64,000 nt of DNA from Vicia villosa (GCF_029867415.1 NW_026705933.1:286869-350868), one strand, 5' to 3'. Positions 34,934-48,418 are shown, counted from the first letter of the stretch. Notes: a model not told the origin generated them from the letters alone. Numbers and translations: made by a program.

Positions 34934-35362
34934 GGTAAGATTCTTGAAGGAGTGGGAGCCCTTCATGGTGGTTGATCGGGTTGATGTGGTCACCCAGAAT
35001 AATTCGAGGTTGATCGGGTCGGTCAAAAATAATTGTCCCCGAGCCTTTTTCGATGTTTAAGTAGGTTGGGGCCTAATAATGGATCACACTTTAAATGTAT
35101 TTTCATCGATATCATCATTACGTCTCTTAAGAACCGAAACATTGGGTGTTGCTGCGAGTGATCTAACGTGTTTGGTGAAGTCTCTTTGTCTGCTAGAGTA
35201 TAATCTTATTTTTAAAAGGGTAAATGCCCTTTTCTTCTAAGCCTTTCTCTTCAAGTCTATCAGTCACCATTTTCTTTAGCGTATAATTTTCTTACAGTTG
35301 TAAAGTTAGTGCAATATAAGCAAGAAATCACAGAAAATTATTCATAAATCACAGATGGTTAC
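34934..35362. other. Unassigned 430-bp spacer
   Basis: Less AT-rich than its surroundings. A short stretch (TTCGAGGTTGATCGGGTCGG near 35005) looks degenerate-repetitive, but I cannot name a family or a gene. Confidence 0.35.
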
Positions 35363-36618
35363 TGTTGTAGCGGTAAAGCGGCAAGCAACAAAAGTTTTGG
35401 AAATATTTATTCGGGAATTTATCGTGTCCACAGAGATTAGTGATATCAAACTGCCATTCAACAGTTTCCACAGATATGAGTTTAGATTAAATGGGTTTTA
35501 AGTAAAAATGGAAAATATAATATATGAACATAAAATAAATACATTATTGATAGAGAATAACTTATCTGGTTTGAATCTAAACTAATCCTCACAAATTTAG
35601 ATTTATCACTCCGTTGAACTCAATCTACAATACTTATCAGAATCACCACATACCTCTCACATCAATGTCCATTTCTGCAACACCGACGAGAGTTCAACTA
35701 TATTGCTCTTTCGACGATGTCTCAACCGATCGAACAACACAGAAGCATTAAACTCCGATATTAAGTGGATGTTAACCCCAAACCCTATATCTAGAATCTA
35801 GAACTAACAGGTATTCTCCTAATCAAGATTCACGAAGCATATTTCTATTACAGCATAAATCTAAAGCGATTAAGCAAAAAGATCCGAAAAACACCGATTA
35901 AGATTTGTAAAGCAAACTTTATACAACTAGTAGAAAGAGTAACAAACATCCATGTGTTTAGAGTAATTTACATACAAACTCAACAAAAGAGAAATACAAA
36001 GAAAATAAAAGAAGAAAACCAAACATCTCACGGTTTATCATCGCCGATTGATGAGAAATCAACTCCCGAATCATCCATTTGCAAGTCCCGAATCTTGTTT
36101 CCAAGCTAAATCTACCAAAAATGGAAGGTTGATGAGTTGGGGTTCAAAATTACCCAAAACATAACCTAAAAATTGTGTTTTTGGCCCTTAAAACGTGTTT
36201 CTGTCAGCACCGCTTCGCCCGGCGGCTGAACACAGCAACTTTTCACATTTTTTGGTCAGTCAGGCTCGTCCGGCGAGCCCAAAATTCGCCCGGCGGAACA
36301 CACCAGAAGCAACAAAAATTCTGCACTGTTTCGGCCATAACTTGAGAACCGTAACTCCGATTTTCGCCCGGTTCGAAGCGTTGAAAAGCTTATTCAATGC
36401 TCTATCTAACTATGAATAAATATCAATGCTTGAATACCTACAAAAATGAGATGAAAACAATTAAACTCAATGATATTTACATGATAACGCAATATATACA
36501 CTATAACGTAAACTATACCAAATATTGACTAAAGTTGAGGTTTATTGATGTAAAACAAATGAATTAAGCCGATGAGTGCTAATTATTCACACTCAAATTT
36601 ACAACAATTTAGCACTCA
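35363..36618 (-). repeat. 3' LTR of the LARD-like element
   Basis: Bounded by TGTTGTAGCGG on the left and AGCACTCA on the right (plus-strand view). It is nearly identical to 38434-39709. Confidence 0.85.
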
Positions 36619-36640
36619 TCAAACTCTCCCCAACTTAAAC
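36606..36640 (-). promoter_or_regulatory. Polypurine tract of the LARD-like element
   Basis: On the minus strand AAGTTGGGGAGAGTTTGA runs directly into the LTR start TGAGTGCTAAAT. This is the usual position of plus-strand priming. Confidence 0.7.
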
Positions 36641-38410
36641 TTGTTTGTCCCTAAACAAGAATCAACTAACTCAAGGAAACAAACGCAAAAATCCAAATAT
36701 CACAAATCAACAAGTTTTTAAAAACAGAAACAAATGTATGGCTCAAATGCAAAACGGTACACACAAAGTAAATACTTACCACTAAACTACAACGATAACA
36801 TAAACATGACACAAATGCTAAATACAAAGAATATACCAAACATTCTAAAACAACACTAGTTCAAAAATGAATCACACCTAGCACACAATCATCAATAGAT
36901 GAAAAACACAAAAGTGGGGTATTTTCACTCATCCAACAATCTTGCAAACAAAAAACTAAATTATGCAACCATCCAAAAATCATGTTGAAAACATAAAAAC
37001 AAGAATCACAAGGACTTTTCAAGATTGTAATGTGGTCGGATGAACAAACAAGGGATAATTCCTAAAGCTAATCGAAACAAAAACTTGCCCAAACCTAAGG
37101 GAGTGATCAACTCACAAAAGTTAAAACACAAAATTTCAATCAAACTTCTTCATAATCCCAAATTTCTCAAACCAATCACCTACTTATTAACACAACATTA
37201 TTCCATACTCTTTTTGTTTTTTTTTCTTTCAAAACTTTTCTCTTTTCTTTCTTTCTTTTTCTTTTCACTTCTTTTTCACTTTTTTCTTCTCTTTTCTCTT
37301 TTCTTTTCACAGCCTCATAATCAATCAACCAAAAAGCAAATAAACATTCTCTCCCCAACTTGAATTCAACCATATTATCAAAGTGTGAATACTTCCTACT
37401 TTCTAAGGCAAGACAAAAATTCAAACCAAAAATCATGGTTGAAGGTTCAAAAAAACAAAGAATCAATGTCCATACAAAAAGTGAGAACCAAACACTCATA
37501 GACAGGCATTTAGCAAAAAAAATATGGACATTGACAAAAAGGCTCAAAAGGGATACTAATGATCACACACTCACAAGGCGAATTGATTATTTGGCCAAGG
37601 TAGTTATGCTCAAAATGGAACAAAAATGCCTTGATCACTTTCGTGCATTCATATAGTCAACACAAACAAAAGATTAAGCATAATAAAATCCTGTTAGAAC
37701 AAGAATTGTGGTTTCCAGCATATGTAAACAATGGAAAGCTACCTCACAAAAAGGGTAGGAACTAAAGTGATTCACAAACGAACAAGTATACAAAAGAATG
37801 AATGACATAAAAGTTGTAAAAAGCCTAAGTATCATGAATATGCTAAAGTCTAGAAAGCGATAAACACATACCTTGAATGTGTACAAAATTGTAACAAAAT
37901 CATTACCATACACTCGCAAGTCAAAACGATCAAACTTGGAAAATCACCTCAAATTCCTCAAGCCACTCAAAATAAGCTCAAAGGCAAACACACAACTATT
38001 AATTTTAACAAATTAAAATACCATATGAAATTGTCTAAACAAATTTAAAACTGAAGATTTGAAATTTAAGAACTGGTCTGATCTAAATTTGTTTAGACAA
38101 TTGCATCACACTACCTAAACTAAACACAAACTAAAAAGAATAAACATGCTTGTTTTACGTCGTAAGCTCGACGCCTGTTATTTAGGAATGTTCCTTCAAG
38201 TTACTTCCGCTCGGCTATTCCTAACCACACAAAAGCAAACGTGAAAGGGAACAAACAATACTATAACAAATTTACAAGTATAGAAAACATGTGCAAGTAT
38301 AATAAACATATACAAGTATCAATATAAACAAGTGGGAATATACAATATGTGTGATATATACAAAACTCAACACTATAGAAACTATTGCAATGCAAATTCA
38401 ATAAAACACC
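36641..38410 (-). other. Internal region of the LARD-like element, non-coding
   Basis: No capsid, protease, RT, RNase H or integrase motif on either strand. The longest frames are low-complexity (C/T-rich tract at 37200-37310) or have no recognisable domain. Confidence 0.6.
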
Positions 38411-38412
38411 AA

Positions 38413-38431
38413 TCCCCGGCAACGGCGCCAT
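38413..38431 (-). promoter_or_regulatory. tRNA-Asp-type primer-binding site
   Basis: The minus strand reads TGGCGCCGTTGCCGGGGA three bases after the 5' LTR end. This matches the 3' end of plant tRNA-Asp as used by Athila-type gypsy elements. Confidence 0.85.
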
Positions 38432-38433
38432 TT

Positions 38434-39709
38434 TGTTAGAGCGGTAAAGTGGCAAGCAACAAAAGTTTTGGAAATATTTATCCGGGAATTTATCGTGTCC
38501 ACAGAGATTAGTGATATCAAACTACCATTCAACAGTTTCCACAGTTATGAGTTTAGATTAAATGGGTTTTAAGTAAAAATGGAAAATATAACATATGAAC
38601 ATAAAATAAATACATTCTTGATAGAGAATAACTTATCTGATTTGAATCTAAACTAATCCTCACAAATTTAGATTTATCACTCCGTTGAACTCAATCTACA
38701 ATACTTATCAGAATCACCACATACCTCTCACATCAATGTCCATTTCTGCAACACCGACGAGAGTTCAACTATATTGCTCTTTCGACGATGTCTCAACCGA
38801 TCGAACAACACAGAAGCATTAAACTCCGATATTAAGTGGATGTTAACCCCAAACCCTATGTCTAGAATCTTGAACTAACAGGTATTCTCCTAATCAAGAT
38901 TCACGAAGCATATTTCTATTACAGCATAAATCCGAAGCGATTAAGCAAAAAGATCCGAAAAACACCGATTAAGATTTGTAAAGCAAACTTTATACAACTA
39001 GTAGAAAGAGTAACAAACATCCATGTGTTTAGAGTAATTTACATACAAACTCAACAAAAGAGAAATACAAAGAAAATAAAAGAAGAAAACCAAACATCTC
39101 ACGGTTTATCATCGCCGATTGATGAGAAATCAACTCCCGAATCATCCATTTGCAAGTCTCGAATGTTGTTTCCAAGCTAAATCTACCAAAAATGGAACGT
39201 TGATGAGTTGGGGTTCAAAAATACCCAAAACATAACCTAAAAATTGTGTTTTTGGCCCTTAAAACGTGTTTCTGTCAGCAATGCTTCGCCCGGCGGCAAA
39301 ATGGCTTCGCCCAGCGGCTGAACACAGCAACTTTTCACATTTTTTGGTCAGTCAGGCTCGTCTGACGAGCCCAAAATTCGCCCGGTGGAACACACCAGAA
39401 ACAACAAAAATTCTGCACTGTTTCGGCCATAACTTGAGAACCGTAACTCCGATTTTCGCCCGGTTCGAAGCGTTGAAAAGCTTATTCAATGCTCTATCTA
39501 ACTATGAATAAATATCAATGCATGAATACCTACAAAATGAGATGAAAACAATTAAACTTAATGATATTTACATGATAACGCAATATATACACTATAACGT
39601 AAACTATACCAAATATTGACTAAAGTTGAGGTTTATTGATGTAAAACAAATGAATTAAGCCGATGAGTGCTAATTATTCACACTCAAATTTACATCAATT
39701 TAGCACTCA
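38434..39709 (-). repeat. 5' LTR of the LARD-like element
   Basis: It begins TGTTAGAGCGG and ends TAGCACTCA in the plus-strand view. It differs from the other LTR by scattered substitutions and by a 20-bp local duplication (GCTTCGCCC repeated) near 39282-39320. Confidence 0.88.
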
Positions 39710-40905
39710 TAAGTCACCTAGTGATTAATGAGTACATTCACGTTGAGAATGATGAAAAAGGCATGTTTTCGGAAATAAACCCATTGCCATGCATCTCCCA
39801 AATCATGATACTTATAAAAAGTAAAGATTGGGATATTCGCACTATTACTTTGCATTAACCAAATGGGTTAGAGTCCTATAGAAAACATGGACCTCAAAAT
39901 GGATTAGAGTCTAATACGATGAAAATGCTCACAATGGGTTTGAGTCCCATAGGGAGCAATAATTCTTAAAGTGGATTCGAGTCCCATAGAGAATCTGAAA
40001 TCGACAAGATAGTCAACGCATGATACAAGGATCTGTGAGCGGTATCGATAATCCTAGACGTAGGGTTAGCCGGGGAAATATGCCTTGGTACGATTTCTTA
40101 TTAGGGACTGATTGAGTTAACTAAACTTAAGTTACATGTTTCTATAAAATGCGAGAATCCCCTGATACTTAATTGTTCATTCCATTTGTATGACTTAGAA
40201 ACCCTGTAGAGTCGAGATTAAAGAAAGAAGAAGATATATGATGATGCTTCGAAGGTTTTTGAATATTGTGAACTTCTGTTGTGGAATATGTATGCATAGA
40301 TCTTAGATTTCATTTAGGAACTATTATATGACATGTACCATACGTTGTATTTTTTGTGTGGACATGTATATAGTGATGTCGTTAGGCACTTATGTTGTAT
40401 TAGTACCAATTAATATCATATATAATTTATTTTGTAGATGTAAATTATACGGGGTGTTACAATTATATTTCGTTGTGGATATTGTATATATGTACATTAT
40501 GTACATAGTTCTTAATTTTTATTAGGCACATTTGTATAGCATGTGCTATATTATATATTATTATTTTTGGATAGATGTATAGAGCGATGTCGTTAGGCAC
40601 TTATGTGTGACAGCACCAATTAACGCTATATGTAATATATTTTTTATATTTATATTATGTGTGGTTGTTACAAAAACTATATAGCGTGCATGTATACACG
40701 ACCCATAGTAGCAAGTGATAAAAAGTAAAAACATTGTTACAATAGGGAGTGTAATTACTTAAATTGATTTGTAAAACTATCTTCTGTGAATGAGCATGAG
40801 AAAAAAATAATAGTAATTGATGGTTGTCAAAGAGTTCAGTTTCTAAGTAAACAATGATAGAATTGAGTTTGGTATTAAGTAAAATTAGTAATAGAGAATA
40901 TAACT
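39710..40905. repeat. LTR-like DNA with a diverged tandem pair
   Basis: No ORF supported. Two units near 40329-40458 and 40533-40672 share GATGTCGTTAGGCACTTATG, CCAATTAA and an end in GTTGTTACA or GTGTTACA, reminiscent of gypsy LTR ends. GGGTTAGAGTCC-type repeats occur at 39865-39990. Family unknown. Confidence 0.4.
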
Positions 40906-40907
40906 AT

Positions 40908-41200
40908 ATCAAAAAATATTTTAATAGCGCTTTTATAGACTTTTAATAGCGCATTAAAGGGCTATTAAAACTCTCGTTATTATAAGATGACTAGCTATGA
41001 TAAAGCTTTTAAAATGCTAGTAAAAGTGAAGTTTTTAATACCGTATTTCTAAAAGTGCTATCATAGTTTAATTTGGGCGCTGTGCTACATGCGTTTTGTA
41101 TTAGAATTTAACAGCACTTATTTGAAAGTCCTATTATAGGTATAGTATTTAATAGTGTTTTTTACACAAGGCGCTATCGTAGACACCTGCTTTTAAAAGC
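40908..41200. mobile_element. CACTA-like subterminal repeat region
   Basis: Several TTTAATAGCGC, GGGCTATTAAA and GGCGCTAT motifs in both orientations resemble those before the CACTA end at 4264. Neither terminus is visible. Confidence 0.4.
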
Positions 41201-42100
41201 CTTTTTCCTGCCAAAAGAACACAGAGAGCATTGATAAAAATGAACAAATTAAAAATGTAAAATATTAAAAGGAAGATTTAAAAGTAATATCAAACTATAA
41301 TAAATAAACACATGACTTTCTTTACATGCTAAAGACATATTACATTAGAAATATTTAGTTTTAGATAATCATTATCAATTTTTGCATAACTTAAAGCACC
41401 AAACGAGACCAACATTTCTGCTTTAGCATATTACATAGGACTACTCATTGGTAGTATCAAACTTCTAATACACGCCCAAAACCATCTAAGGTAAGATTTT
41501 ACATAATTTCCACAATTAATTAGTAATACCCAAATTTCTTTCTAATGTATTCAATCCCAAATTCTTATCCCAAATTTCTTTCTAATTTATTAGTCTGGGC
41601 CAATTTATTTTTTCCTATCACGAGGAAATTGTATATTTAACCATTGATATATTATTATTTAATTTGAACGGTTATGATGAATAATTGATTATTTATTAAT
41701 AATTTTTTAATAGATTTTAATTCTTAATTATTTAATATTTTGTATATTAAATAATATATTTTTAATTAATCTTCTTCATCTTCAAACTTTCATCTTATCT
41801 ATTTTCTTCTTCATATTCTTTATCTTCAAAACATCTTTAAAATCCAAATTTAAAAAAAATTGATTATGACGAATATTATAAAGAAATTTAAATTTCTAAA
41901 AGTCAAAATAAGAAGAAAAAACTCAGATTAAAAAAAAAATCAGATCTAAAAAATCTAGATCTCAAAAAAATCTTCATATTTATCATCTATCTTTCATCAT
42001 CCTCATCTTCTATAATCTCCATTTTTCATCAGTTCAACCATAAGTCATTCCTTATTTGTTCTTCATATTGGAAAAGTGAAACTCTTGTTTCAACATAGAT
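41201..42100. other. AT-rich spacer
   Basis: No gene recognised. C/T-rich runs around 41760-42060 look like low-complexity leader or spacer DNA. Confidence 0.4.
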
Positions 42101-43442
42101 TAACGTGTTTGAAAAAAATTAAGAAAGATGAATAACCTTATTTACAAGTTAAACAAATTTAAATCTATACCAACCCCTAATTCGGTCAAAGCATCGAAAA
42201 CATTGTTGGCCGATGATAATAGCGTTACCCTAATGGACTTAATGAAGGAACACTTAGGATAATAATGATAAATCCTAATGTATATGTGTACTTTCCTAAA
42301 AACTGATACTTGGTGAGCGAGTAAACTCAGGTATCTTAATAACTAAGGACAAGGAAGTGTAGAGGTGGTTACCACTGAGTGTATCTGAAAGTGCAGAATT
42401 AGAAATAGTGTAACTCGAGTTTTGTAACTCTGTTTGAGACGCGGTCAGCTCCGTTGGAAATCTAGGAGAGTGGTTATTAATGTAATTAAGCTTCTATGTT
42501 CTTTTCCACCCCAAAAGAACAATGGTGCTTTTAGGATGTAGGTCGTGATAACCCGATCTTCCCCTTTTGGGTGTTTTCAAAGGTTGAGGTGCTTTAACAC
42601 AAATATCAAACCTAATGACTTGAAGTGTTATAATACAATAGCTGAGTATAAGGATTTCGAGGTGTTGAGACACTAATGTCGAGCCTACAGTTTCGAGGTA
42701 TCATAAAATAAAGGCCAAGTCTAAGTGATGTAATAGGGGTATACCTTCACTTAAGTTCGCTTGTTATTCATGTCCGAGTGAGAAAGTTAGATTGAATACG
42801 TTAATCCCCTAATTTTATAAACATGAAACAGATAAGTCCCAAAAGTATAATTAAGAGTAAATATTATTCTTAATCAAGGCAAGGAGCGACAAGTGCTCAT
42901 AGTCTACATGATTAAGAAGTTCTATAGTCCTCTTGAGAGTGGTAGCCTTTGAAGGAGGGGAACTGACTCTGATAGTACTTATTTCTTGAGGGCAATGCAT
43001 AGAGGTTTACGTAATCGTCTTGCAAGTAAGAAGCTTGAAGCTTCCATTGTAAGGCAGTGCATTTAGGCGAGATTGTAGTGTCCTTACAAGCAACAATGAT
43101 AGTTTTCCTTGTAGAGCTGAGTGGACCCATAAGATAAGGGAAACCGCCGAGATTTAGTAATTTCACTCAAATCATGTTGATGCTTTTTAGGTACAATGCC
43201 GAAGTTAGAGGATTGCTAGAAGGCTTGGATTAGAAGTCATGGCATGAAGACCATGTTGAATGTTCTGTTCCACTGTGTATTTCTTTATAGCCCTGTACAA
43301 ACATTATTGTTGTATACGTCTTTAGTTATTATTAATAAGTAATGTATACGTTTTGGAATGTCATTTATTCAATTTTGTATGTACTCAATACTAAAATTTT
43401 AATATTTTACTAATGTGATTCTAGATGCATATTGATGGGGTA
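42101..43442. other. Probable retrotransposon-derived DNA, unassigned
   Basis: Higher complexity than its neighbours and ending GATGGGGTATTACACG near 43432-43447, close to a typical gypsy LTR end. Repeated phrases such as TTTCGAGGT and TTGAGGTGC near 42580-42700 suggest local duplication. No protein motif is visible on either strand. Confidence 0.35.
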
Positions 43443-46400
43443 TTACACGAATAATAAAATAGTTAACAATAAACTAATTCTTTCATATTAAACTATCATT
43501 TAAGAGTACGTGATTCTCCCAAATAATAAAGATATATTTACGTCGGATTTATTTTTCATACATTTATTATTTTCTTCTAAATTTTTAGTGCTTGTCTTTC
43601 TCTTCAAATGACCCTATCCTTTTGTAAAGTGCACAATTTCCAAGAAAAACATTTCTACATTTAGTTCTTAACATATGCCCTTAGGGCACACATTAGCATT
43701 ACCCTTATATTTAATCATGTCAAACTTTTTCTTCTTGAGTTGATCAAAATTTAACCTAAAATTATATAATATAAATTTTTAAATAGATATTTTTGTTACT
43801 TTAAAATCTATCCAAATAATAATAAGTATACAATTTTTTTAAAAGCTATAAAATAAATTATATGGAATATCTATTGGATATTCATATATTGTGTTTATCT
43901 ATCATTCAAATATATTATAAATTTAGATTAGGAAAAAAATTGAATAAAATAGGAATAAAAAGTAACGGGAAAATGTTGTTTTTACTTCATAGCAATAAAA
44001 ATTAAAAAATCATTAAAAAGTAAGGAAATAATTTTAAAAAGGTAAACTAATAAAATACAAGGAAAGTAAAAATAGGAAAATTGTTAAATATTTGTGTACG
44101 AATACATTGACAATTTTCAATTACCATATCTATATAAAAAATAAATGAAATTTAATCGTTGTTACCGATTGTTGCAATCATCGATTGTGAGTACTTAATT
44201 ATTGTTCAGAATGACTATAGTAAGATAGTTGTTAAGATTTTTAAAGTAAGATAGTTGTTAAGAATTTTAGACCTATAAAATTCAATCAATTGACCCTCAA
44301 TTCAATCAAGCAATTTACAAATATATAAGAATGAAATTGTGTTTTAATTGTATCACACTATTTCTCTCCAATCTTCTCTCTTACTTTCTCTCTATCTCTC
44401 TCTTTTCTACATTTTCTTTTTTTCTTTTTTCTCCTTCTTGAAATTTTTATGAGATTTTTGATATTTGGCTCTCTAACACAAACGAAGAGATTTTTAAAAA
44501 CATTGTTTAGATTTACTTTTATTCAAACTATTTTTAAATTTTTAACTTTTTGTTTCTTTCAAGATTCCATCAATGGTTCGTGATTCTCTTGGTAATGTTA
44601 TTTTTTCTCTTTCTTTTTATGTTTGACTTTTTAGTGATTATTATGTTTTTGTGCATTTGTTTTGTTTTTTAAACCCACAATCAATGTATTGGAGTTTTGT
44701 TTTGTTTATAACGATGAATTTTCTTTTAATAATTTTTTTTAAAGTTTTTGTTGTTATTTTTTCTTTTTGAAAATGTTTGAAGTTATTATTAAAGATATAA
44801 CTAAATGTTTGCCTTAGAGTGTTTTTTAGTTAAATCTTAAGAGTTTAGTGAAATTCAAAAGTTTATTATTATTTTTTTGTTTTGGAAATAGAAATGATAT
44901 AACAATTAGGTACAAAGTTATTTTATCTTTTGTTTTTCTTGTTGGTTTTGTAAGTGGTTTATTTACACTTTTGTTTCATGTTATACCCCTCCATTTTCCT
45001 TTTGCTAATTAATTATTCTTTAGAAACTATCAGAAAATGTTTTTCTTTTCCTATGATCTATTTTATCTTATAATAGTTCATTTAATTTAATTTATCTTTT
45101 CATTGTTTTTATAAAAAAAAATGTAGATCCATTGGTTTTTTAGTTGCATGTGATACAAAGTTCTTTGTTTTATGCAATAAGGGATTTCAAGGTCATCTAA
45201 TTTACCATATCAAAAGGTAAGTATTTTTCATTCTTTAATTTTGATTATTGCTAATCATATTTCGTTTGAGATTGCTAATTTGTAATAGGTTTGTAAGAAA
45301 TATAATTAAAACAACAAGTACTGCAGTGAATGATAAAGTTAGTTAACAATGAACTTGTTATTTCAAATTAAACTATCATTTAGCAGTGATTCTCCCAAAT
45401 GATAAAGATATATTTAGGTCAAATTCATTTTTTCATACATTTATTATTTTCTTCTAAATTTTTGGTGTTTGGCTTTCTCTTCAAATGACCCTATCCTTTT
45501 GTAATTTTATTTAAGCATACCAAATTTTTTCTTCCAGAGCCCGATCAAAATTTAACCTTAAATTTTATAATATAAACTTTTTAATGAATATTTTTGCTAC
45601 CTTAAAATCTATTCAAATAATAATAATAATTAAACAAAATTTCTTTTAAAAGGTATAAAATTAATTATAAGGAATTTTTGGGATATTCATATATTGTGTT
45701 GTTTTATCATTTAAATATATTATAAATTTAGATTAGGAAAACTATTGAATAAAATAGGAATAGAAAATTAAGTAATGGGAAAATGTTGTTTTTACTTAAT
45801 AGTAATAAAAATTTAAAAATCGTTAAAGAGTAAGGAGAGAATTCAAAAAAGATAAACCAATAAAATATAATTACAAGGAAAGTAAAAATAGGAAAATTGT
45901 TAAATCTTTGTGTCCAAATACATTGACCGTTTTCAGTTACCATATCTATTTAAAAAACTAATGAAATTTAATCGGTGTTAGAGATGGTTGCAACCATAGA
46001 TTGTGAGTTCAATGAATCTGCCTTGTTATTTTTTTCAATTACCATATTATATTTTTTGGATTTTTTTAGTTTATTATCGAAAAAATTTCTTTTAATTATT
46101 TCTTCTTAGTATTTGTTGTTATTTTAATTTTTTTTTAAACTTATGAATGTTTGATGTTATTATTAAAGTTATAACTAAAAGTTTGCCTTACAATGTTTTT
46201 TAGTTAAAATATCTTAGTTTAGAGAAATTCAAAAGTTTGTAATTGTATCTTTTGTTGTTCTTGTTTTGTTGGTAAGTGGTTTATTTAAACTTTTGTTTCA
46301 TGTTTTTTCCCCCTCCGATTTCCCTTTATTAAACTTGTGTATTATTTGGAAACTATCAGAAAATATCTTTCTTTTCTTATGATCTATTTTATCTTATAAT

Positions 46401-46602
46401 AGTTCATTTTAATTATATTTGTCTCCTCAATTTTTTTCTTAAAAATGCAAATCCATTGGGTTTTCAATTGTATGTGATACAAAGTTATTGGGTTAATGCC
46501 TTAAGAGAATTCGAGGTCATCGAATGTACCATATCAAAGAGTAAGTTTTTTTTCATTCTTTCGTTTTAGTTATTGTTAGTCACATTTCGTTTGAACAACC
46601 TT
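43443..46602 (+). repeat. Diverged tandem duplication upstream of a NAC-like relic
   Basis: 43443-45290 and 45323-46602 align along most of their length. Shared points include AAACTATCATTTA, CTCTTCAAATGACCCTATCC (43600 and 45478), GTAAGTGGTTTATTTA (44950 and 46270), and ACCATATCAAA followed by a donor-like AGGTAAGT or GAGTAAGT (45210 and 46530). The second copy lacks about 500 bp of the first (about 44195-44690). There is no long ORF. The position before the NAC-like relic at 46637 hints at an old promoter or leader region. Confidence 0.65.
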
Positions 46603-46636
46603 TAGTTATTGTCAGTCACTCCCGTTTCAGGTGCAG

Positions 46637-47330
46637 TGATGTTTCTTCTATCTAGTGTTGGTTTCTTCCCTTCTGATGAGAAAACTGGTGGCTATTTCCT
46701 CTCCATCAAGAACAATCTAGAGGTTTAAGTGTTCAATGACGCTGACCTGATTATAGAGTTGAATCTATATGTATGAACCATTTGAAGTGCCTCTTGTTAC
46801 ATCCTTTTCCTTGGAGAATTGAGGCATATTCACCGCTTTACTCCAATGTTTAGGAAGAAATTACTGTTAGGAACTACGACATAGATTTTTTGATAAAAAA
46901 GAAAATGTTTTAGACATTACTGTCGGAGCTGGTAATATTTGTTTTGGAAAGAAGTCCCTTTTTGTTTTCTATTTTGGAAATATTTTTACTGAGGCTATAA
47001 AATCTAACTAGGTTATGTACGAGTATGCCTTCGTTGATACTCCTCTAGTAACGAATTTCGAGAAATTTACTATTTTCTATGTTAATTACTTAATCAATGA
47101 TTACTAAATGTAATGATAACTAATAAGTACTTGGTTTTGATTATTATGCAGGCTCCTTTTATTGTTTGCTGTGTTTTTTATTGCCCATAAGGATTGGATA
47201 TGAATGATAAGTTTGGGACGATATTTGAAGTTAATGTTGGAAGATGTCAAGATGAATGTTGTCGACTAGAATCTCGAGGTAGGTGTTGTTGTGTCAAGGA
47301 TGAATGAAAAGGGAGGTGTGTTTCATAACT
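46637..47330 (+). pseudogene. NAC-domain-like pseudogene, copy 6
   Basis: It starts MFLLSSVGFFPSDEKTGGYF (subdomain A) and is stopped after NNLEV. A subdomain D relic follows (SLFVFYFGN, then TEAIKSN and a stop). A TATGCAG splice acceptor at about 47150 precedes an exon-like stretch with IVCCVFYCP. An acidic tail remnant reaches 47290. It faces copy 7 tail to tail. Confidence 0.65.
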
Positions 47331-47369
47331 GATGGAAAAGGAAATGTGAGAACAAGTTGCATCCCTTCT

Positions 47370-48075
47370 TCATAATTCATATATAGGCACATCAACATTG
47401 CCCTCGAGATTTTGGTTGACATCATTCATCCTAAAATCTTCACCAACATCCACTTCATTAACTTCAGATATGGGCCCGAACTCATACTCTAGATCAATTC
47501 CTTGTGGGCGCTCAAAAATACGGCACACAACAAAAGATAAGTGTAGAATAATCAAAATGAATTACTTATTATTTATCGTTACATTTATTCATCATTGATT
47601 AATTAATGAACATAGAAGGTAGGTAGTTTTACCAATTCATTTACCATAGGAATGTTAGCCAAGGCATACTCATACATAACCCAATTAGTTTCGATAGCCC
47701 TAGCTACCGAATTTCCAAAATAGAAAACAAAGAGGGTTTTCTTTCCCAAAACAACATTATCAACTCCAAAGTAATCTCTCGAACATTTCCTTTTTTTCAT
47801 CCTAAAAGCGATGTTGAAGTGCCTAATAGAAATTTCTTCCTCAAACTTTGGAGTGAAGCAGTAAAAATGCCTCAGATGCTCCAAGGAAAAAGGCAGACGA
47901 AAAGGCATTTTGAAGGGGTCATACTGATATAGGTTCATCCCCATAATCAGGTTAGATCCATAAAAGGTATAAACCTCTAGGTTGTTCTTGTTGGCGAGGA
48001 AATAACCCACAATTAGCTCGTCATATAGGAAAACCCAATACCAAATGAAAGAATCTTTGTTGCAACTGAAACGAG
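47370..48075 (-). pseudogene. NAC-domain-like pseudogene, copy 7 (best preserved)
   Basis: A 135-codon open stretch (48010 to 47603) reads GYFLANKNNLEVY (end of subdomain A), YDPFKMPF (subdomain B, like YEPWDLP), LRHFYCFTPKFEEE (subdomain C, like EWYFFTPRERKY) and VVLGKKTLFVFYFGN followed by AIETNWVMYEYALAN (subdomain D). After an intron-like gap, 47530-47370 reads SFVVCRIFERPQGIDLEYEF plus an acidic tail with VNEVDVGEDFRMNDVN. The start region is out of frame and lacks ATG, and the acceptor AG is AC. So this is a pseudogene, but it gives the family identity of all the other copies. Confidence 0.75.
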
Positions 48076-48345
48076 AGTGAAATAGAGAGAGAATATGGAA
48101 CTTTTTAATGGAATTGTGCAGATGGTGGAAAATGAAAGTGAGGGTCAGGTGTTTTCATAGTTGAAATTTGTACATAAGGGAAATTGTGTCGCGAAAGTTT
48201 CAAATCCCGCTAGTGAATGACGTGGCAAATTTTAATTTGGCTGAAAAATAATATTTCCATTTTGCGGTTTAAGAGAATCATCGTAAGCAAGGACCATCGA
48301 GTGGCATACCGTCGTGCAACATGCTACAAATTCTCCTTACTAATA
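48076..48345. repeat. 5' flank shared with 14395-14915
   Basis: GTGTCGCGAA, ATGACGTGGCAAATTT, TTTGGCTGAAAAATAAT and CAACATGCTAC follow in the same order as at 14470-14880 and 32340-32500. This copy has no MITE at the TTTATATAA position. Confidence 0.7.
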
Positions 48346-48415
48346 ACAACTTTCTTTTTAAGAATAAAGAGAAAAAACGATTTCCTTTTTTAAAATACAA
48401 ATTCATCCAAATGAT

Positions 48416-48418
48416 TTA

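Larger units (their letters stand above)
35363..39709 (-). mobile_element. Non-autonomous LTR retrotransposon (LARD-like)
   Basis: Two LTRs of about 1.26 kb (35363-36618 and 38434-39709) enclose 1.8 kb without gag or pol. On the minus strand the right LTR is the 5' LTR, ending CTCTAACA. A primer-binding site follows, TGGCGCCGTTGCCGGGGA, the form complementary to tRNA-Asp known from Athila-type elements. The purine tract GGGGAGAGTTTGA abuts the other LTR. The outer flanks GTTAC and TAAGT do not match. This suggests a rearranged or old insertion. Confidence 0.85.

Noticed and set aside
37040..37656. Two frames of about 100 aa in the LARD-like interior
   Set aside because: One is low-complexity (C/T tract). 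Neither shows a domain, and both are antisense to the element.
35358..39714. 5-bp target duplication around the LARD-like element
   Set aside because: GTTAC and TAAGT do not match, even with shifted ends, so none is claimed.
40312..40525. A 65-aa hydrophobic frame
   Set aside because: It lies in a diverged tandem non-coding repeat, and the second unit does not keep the frame.
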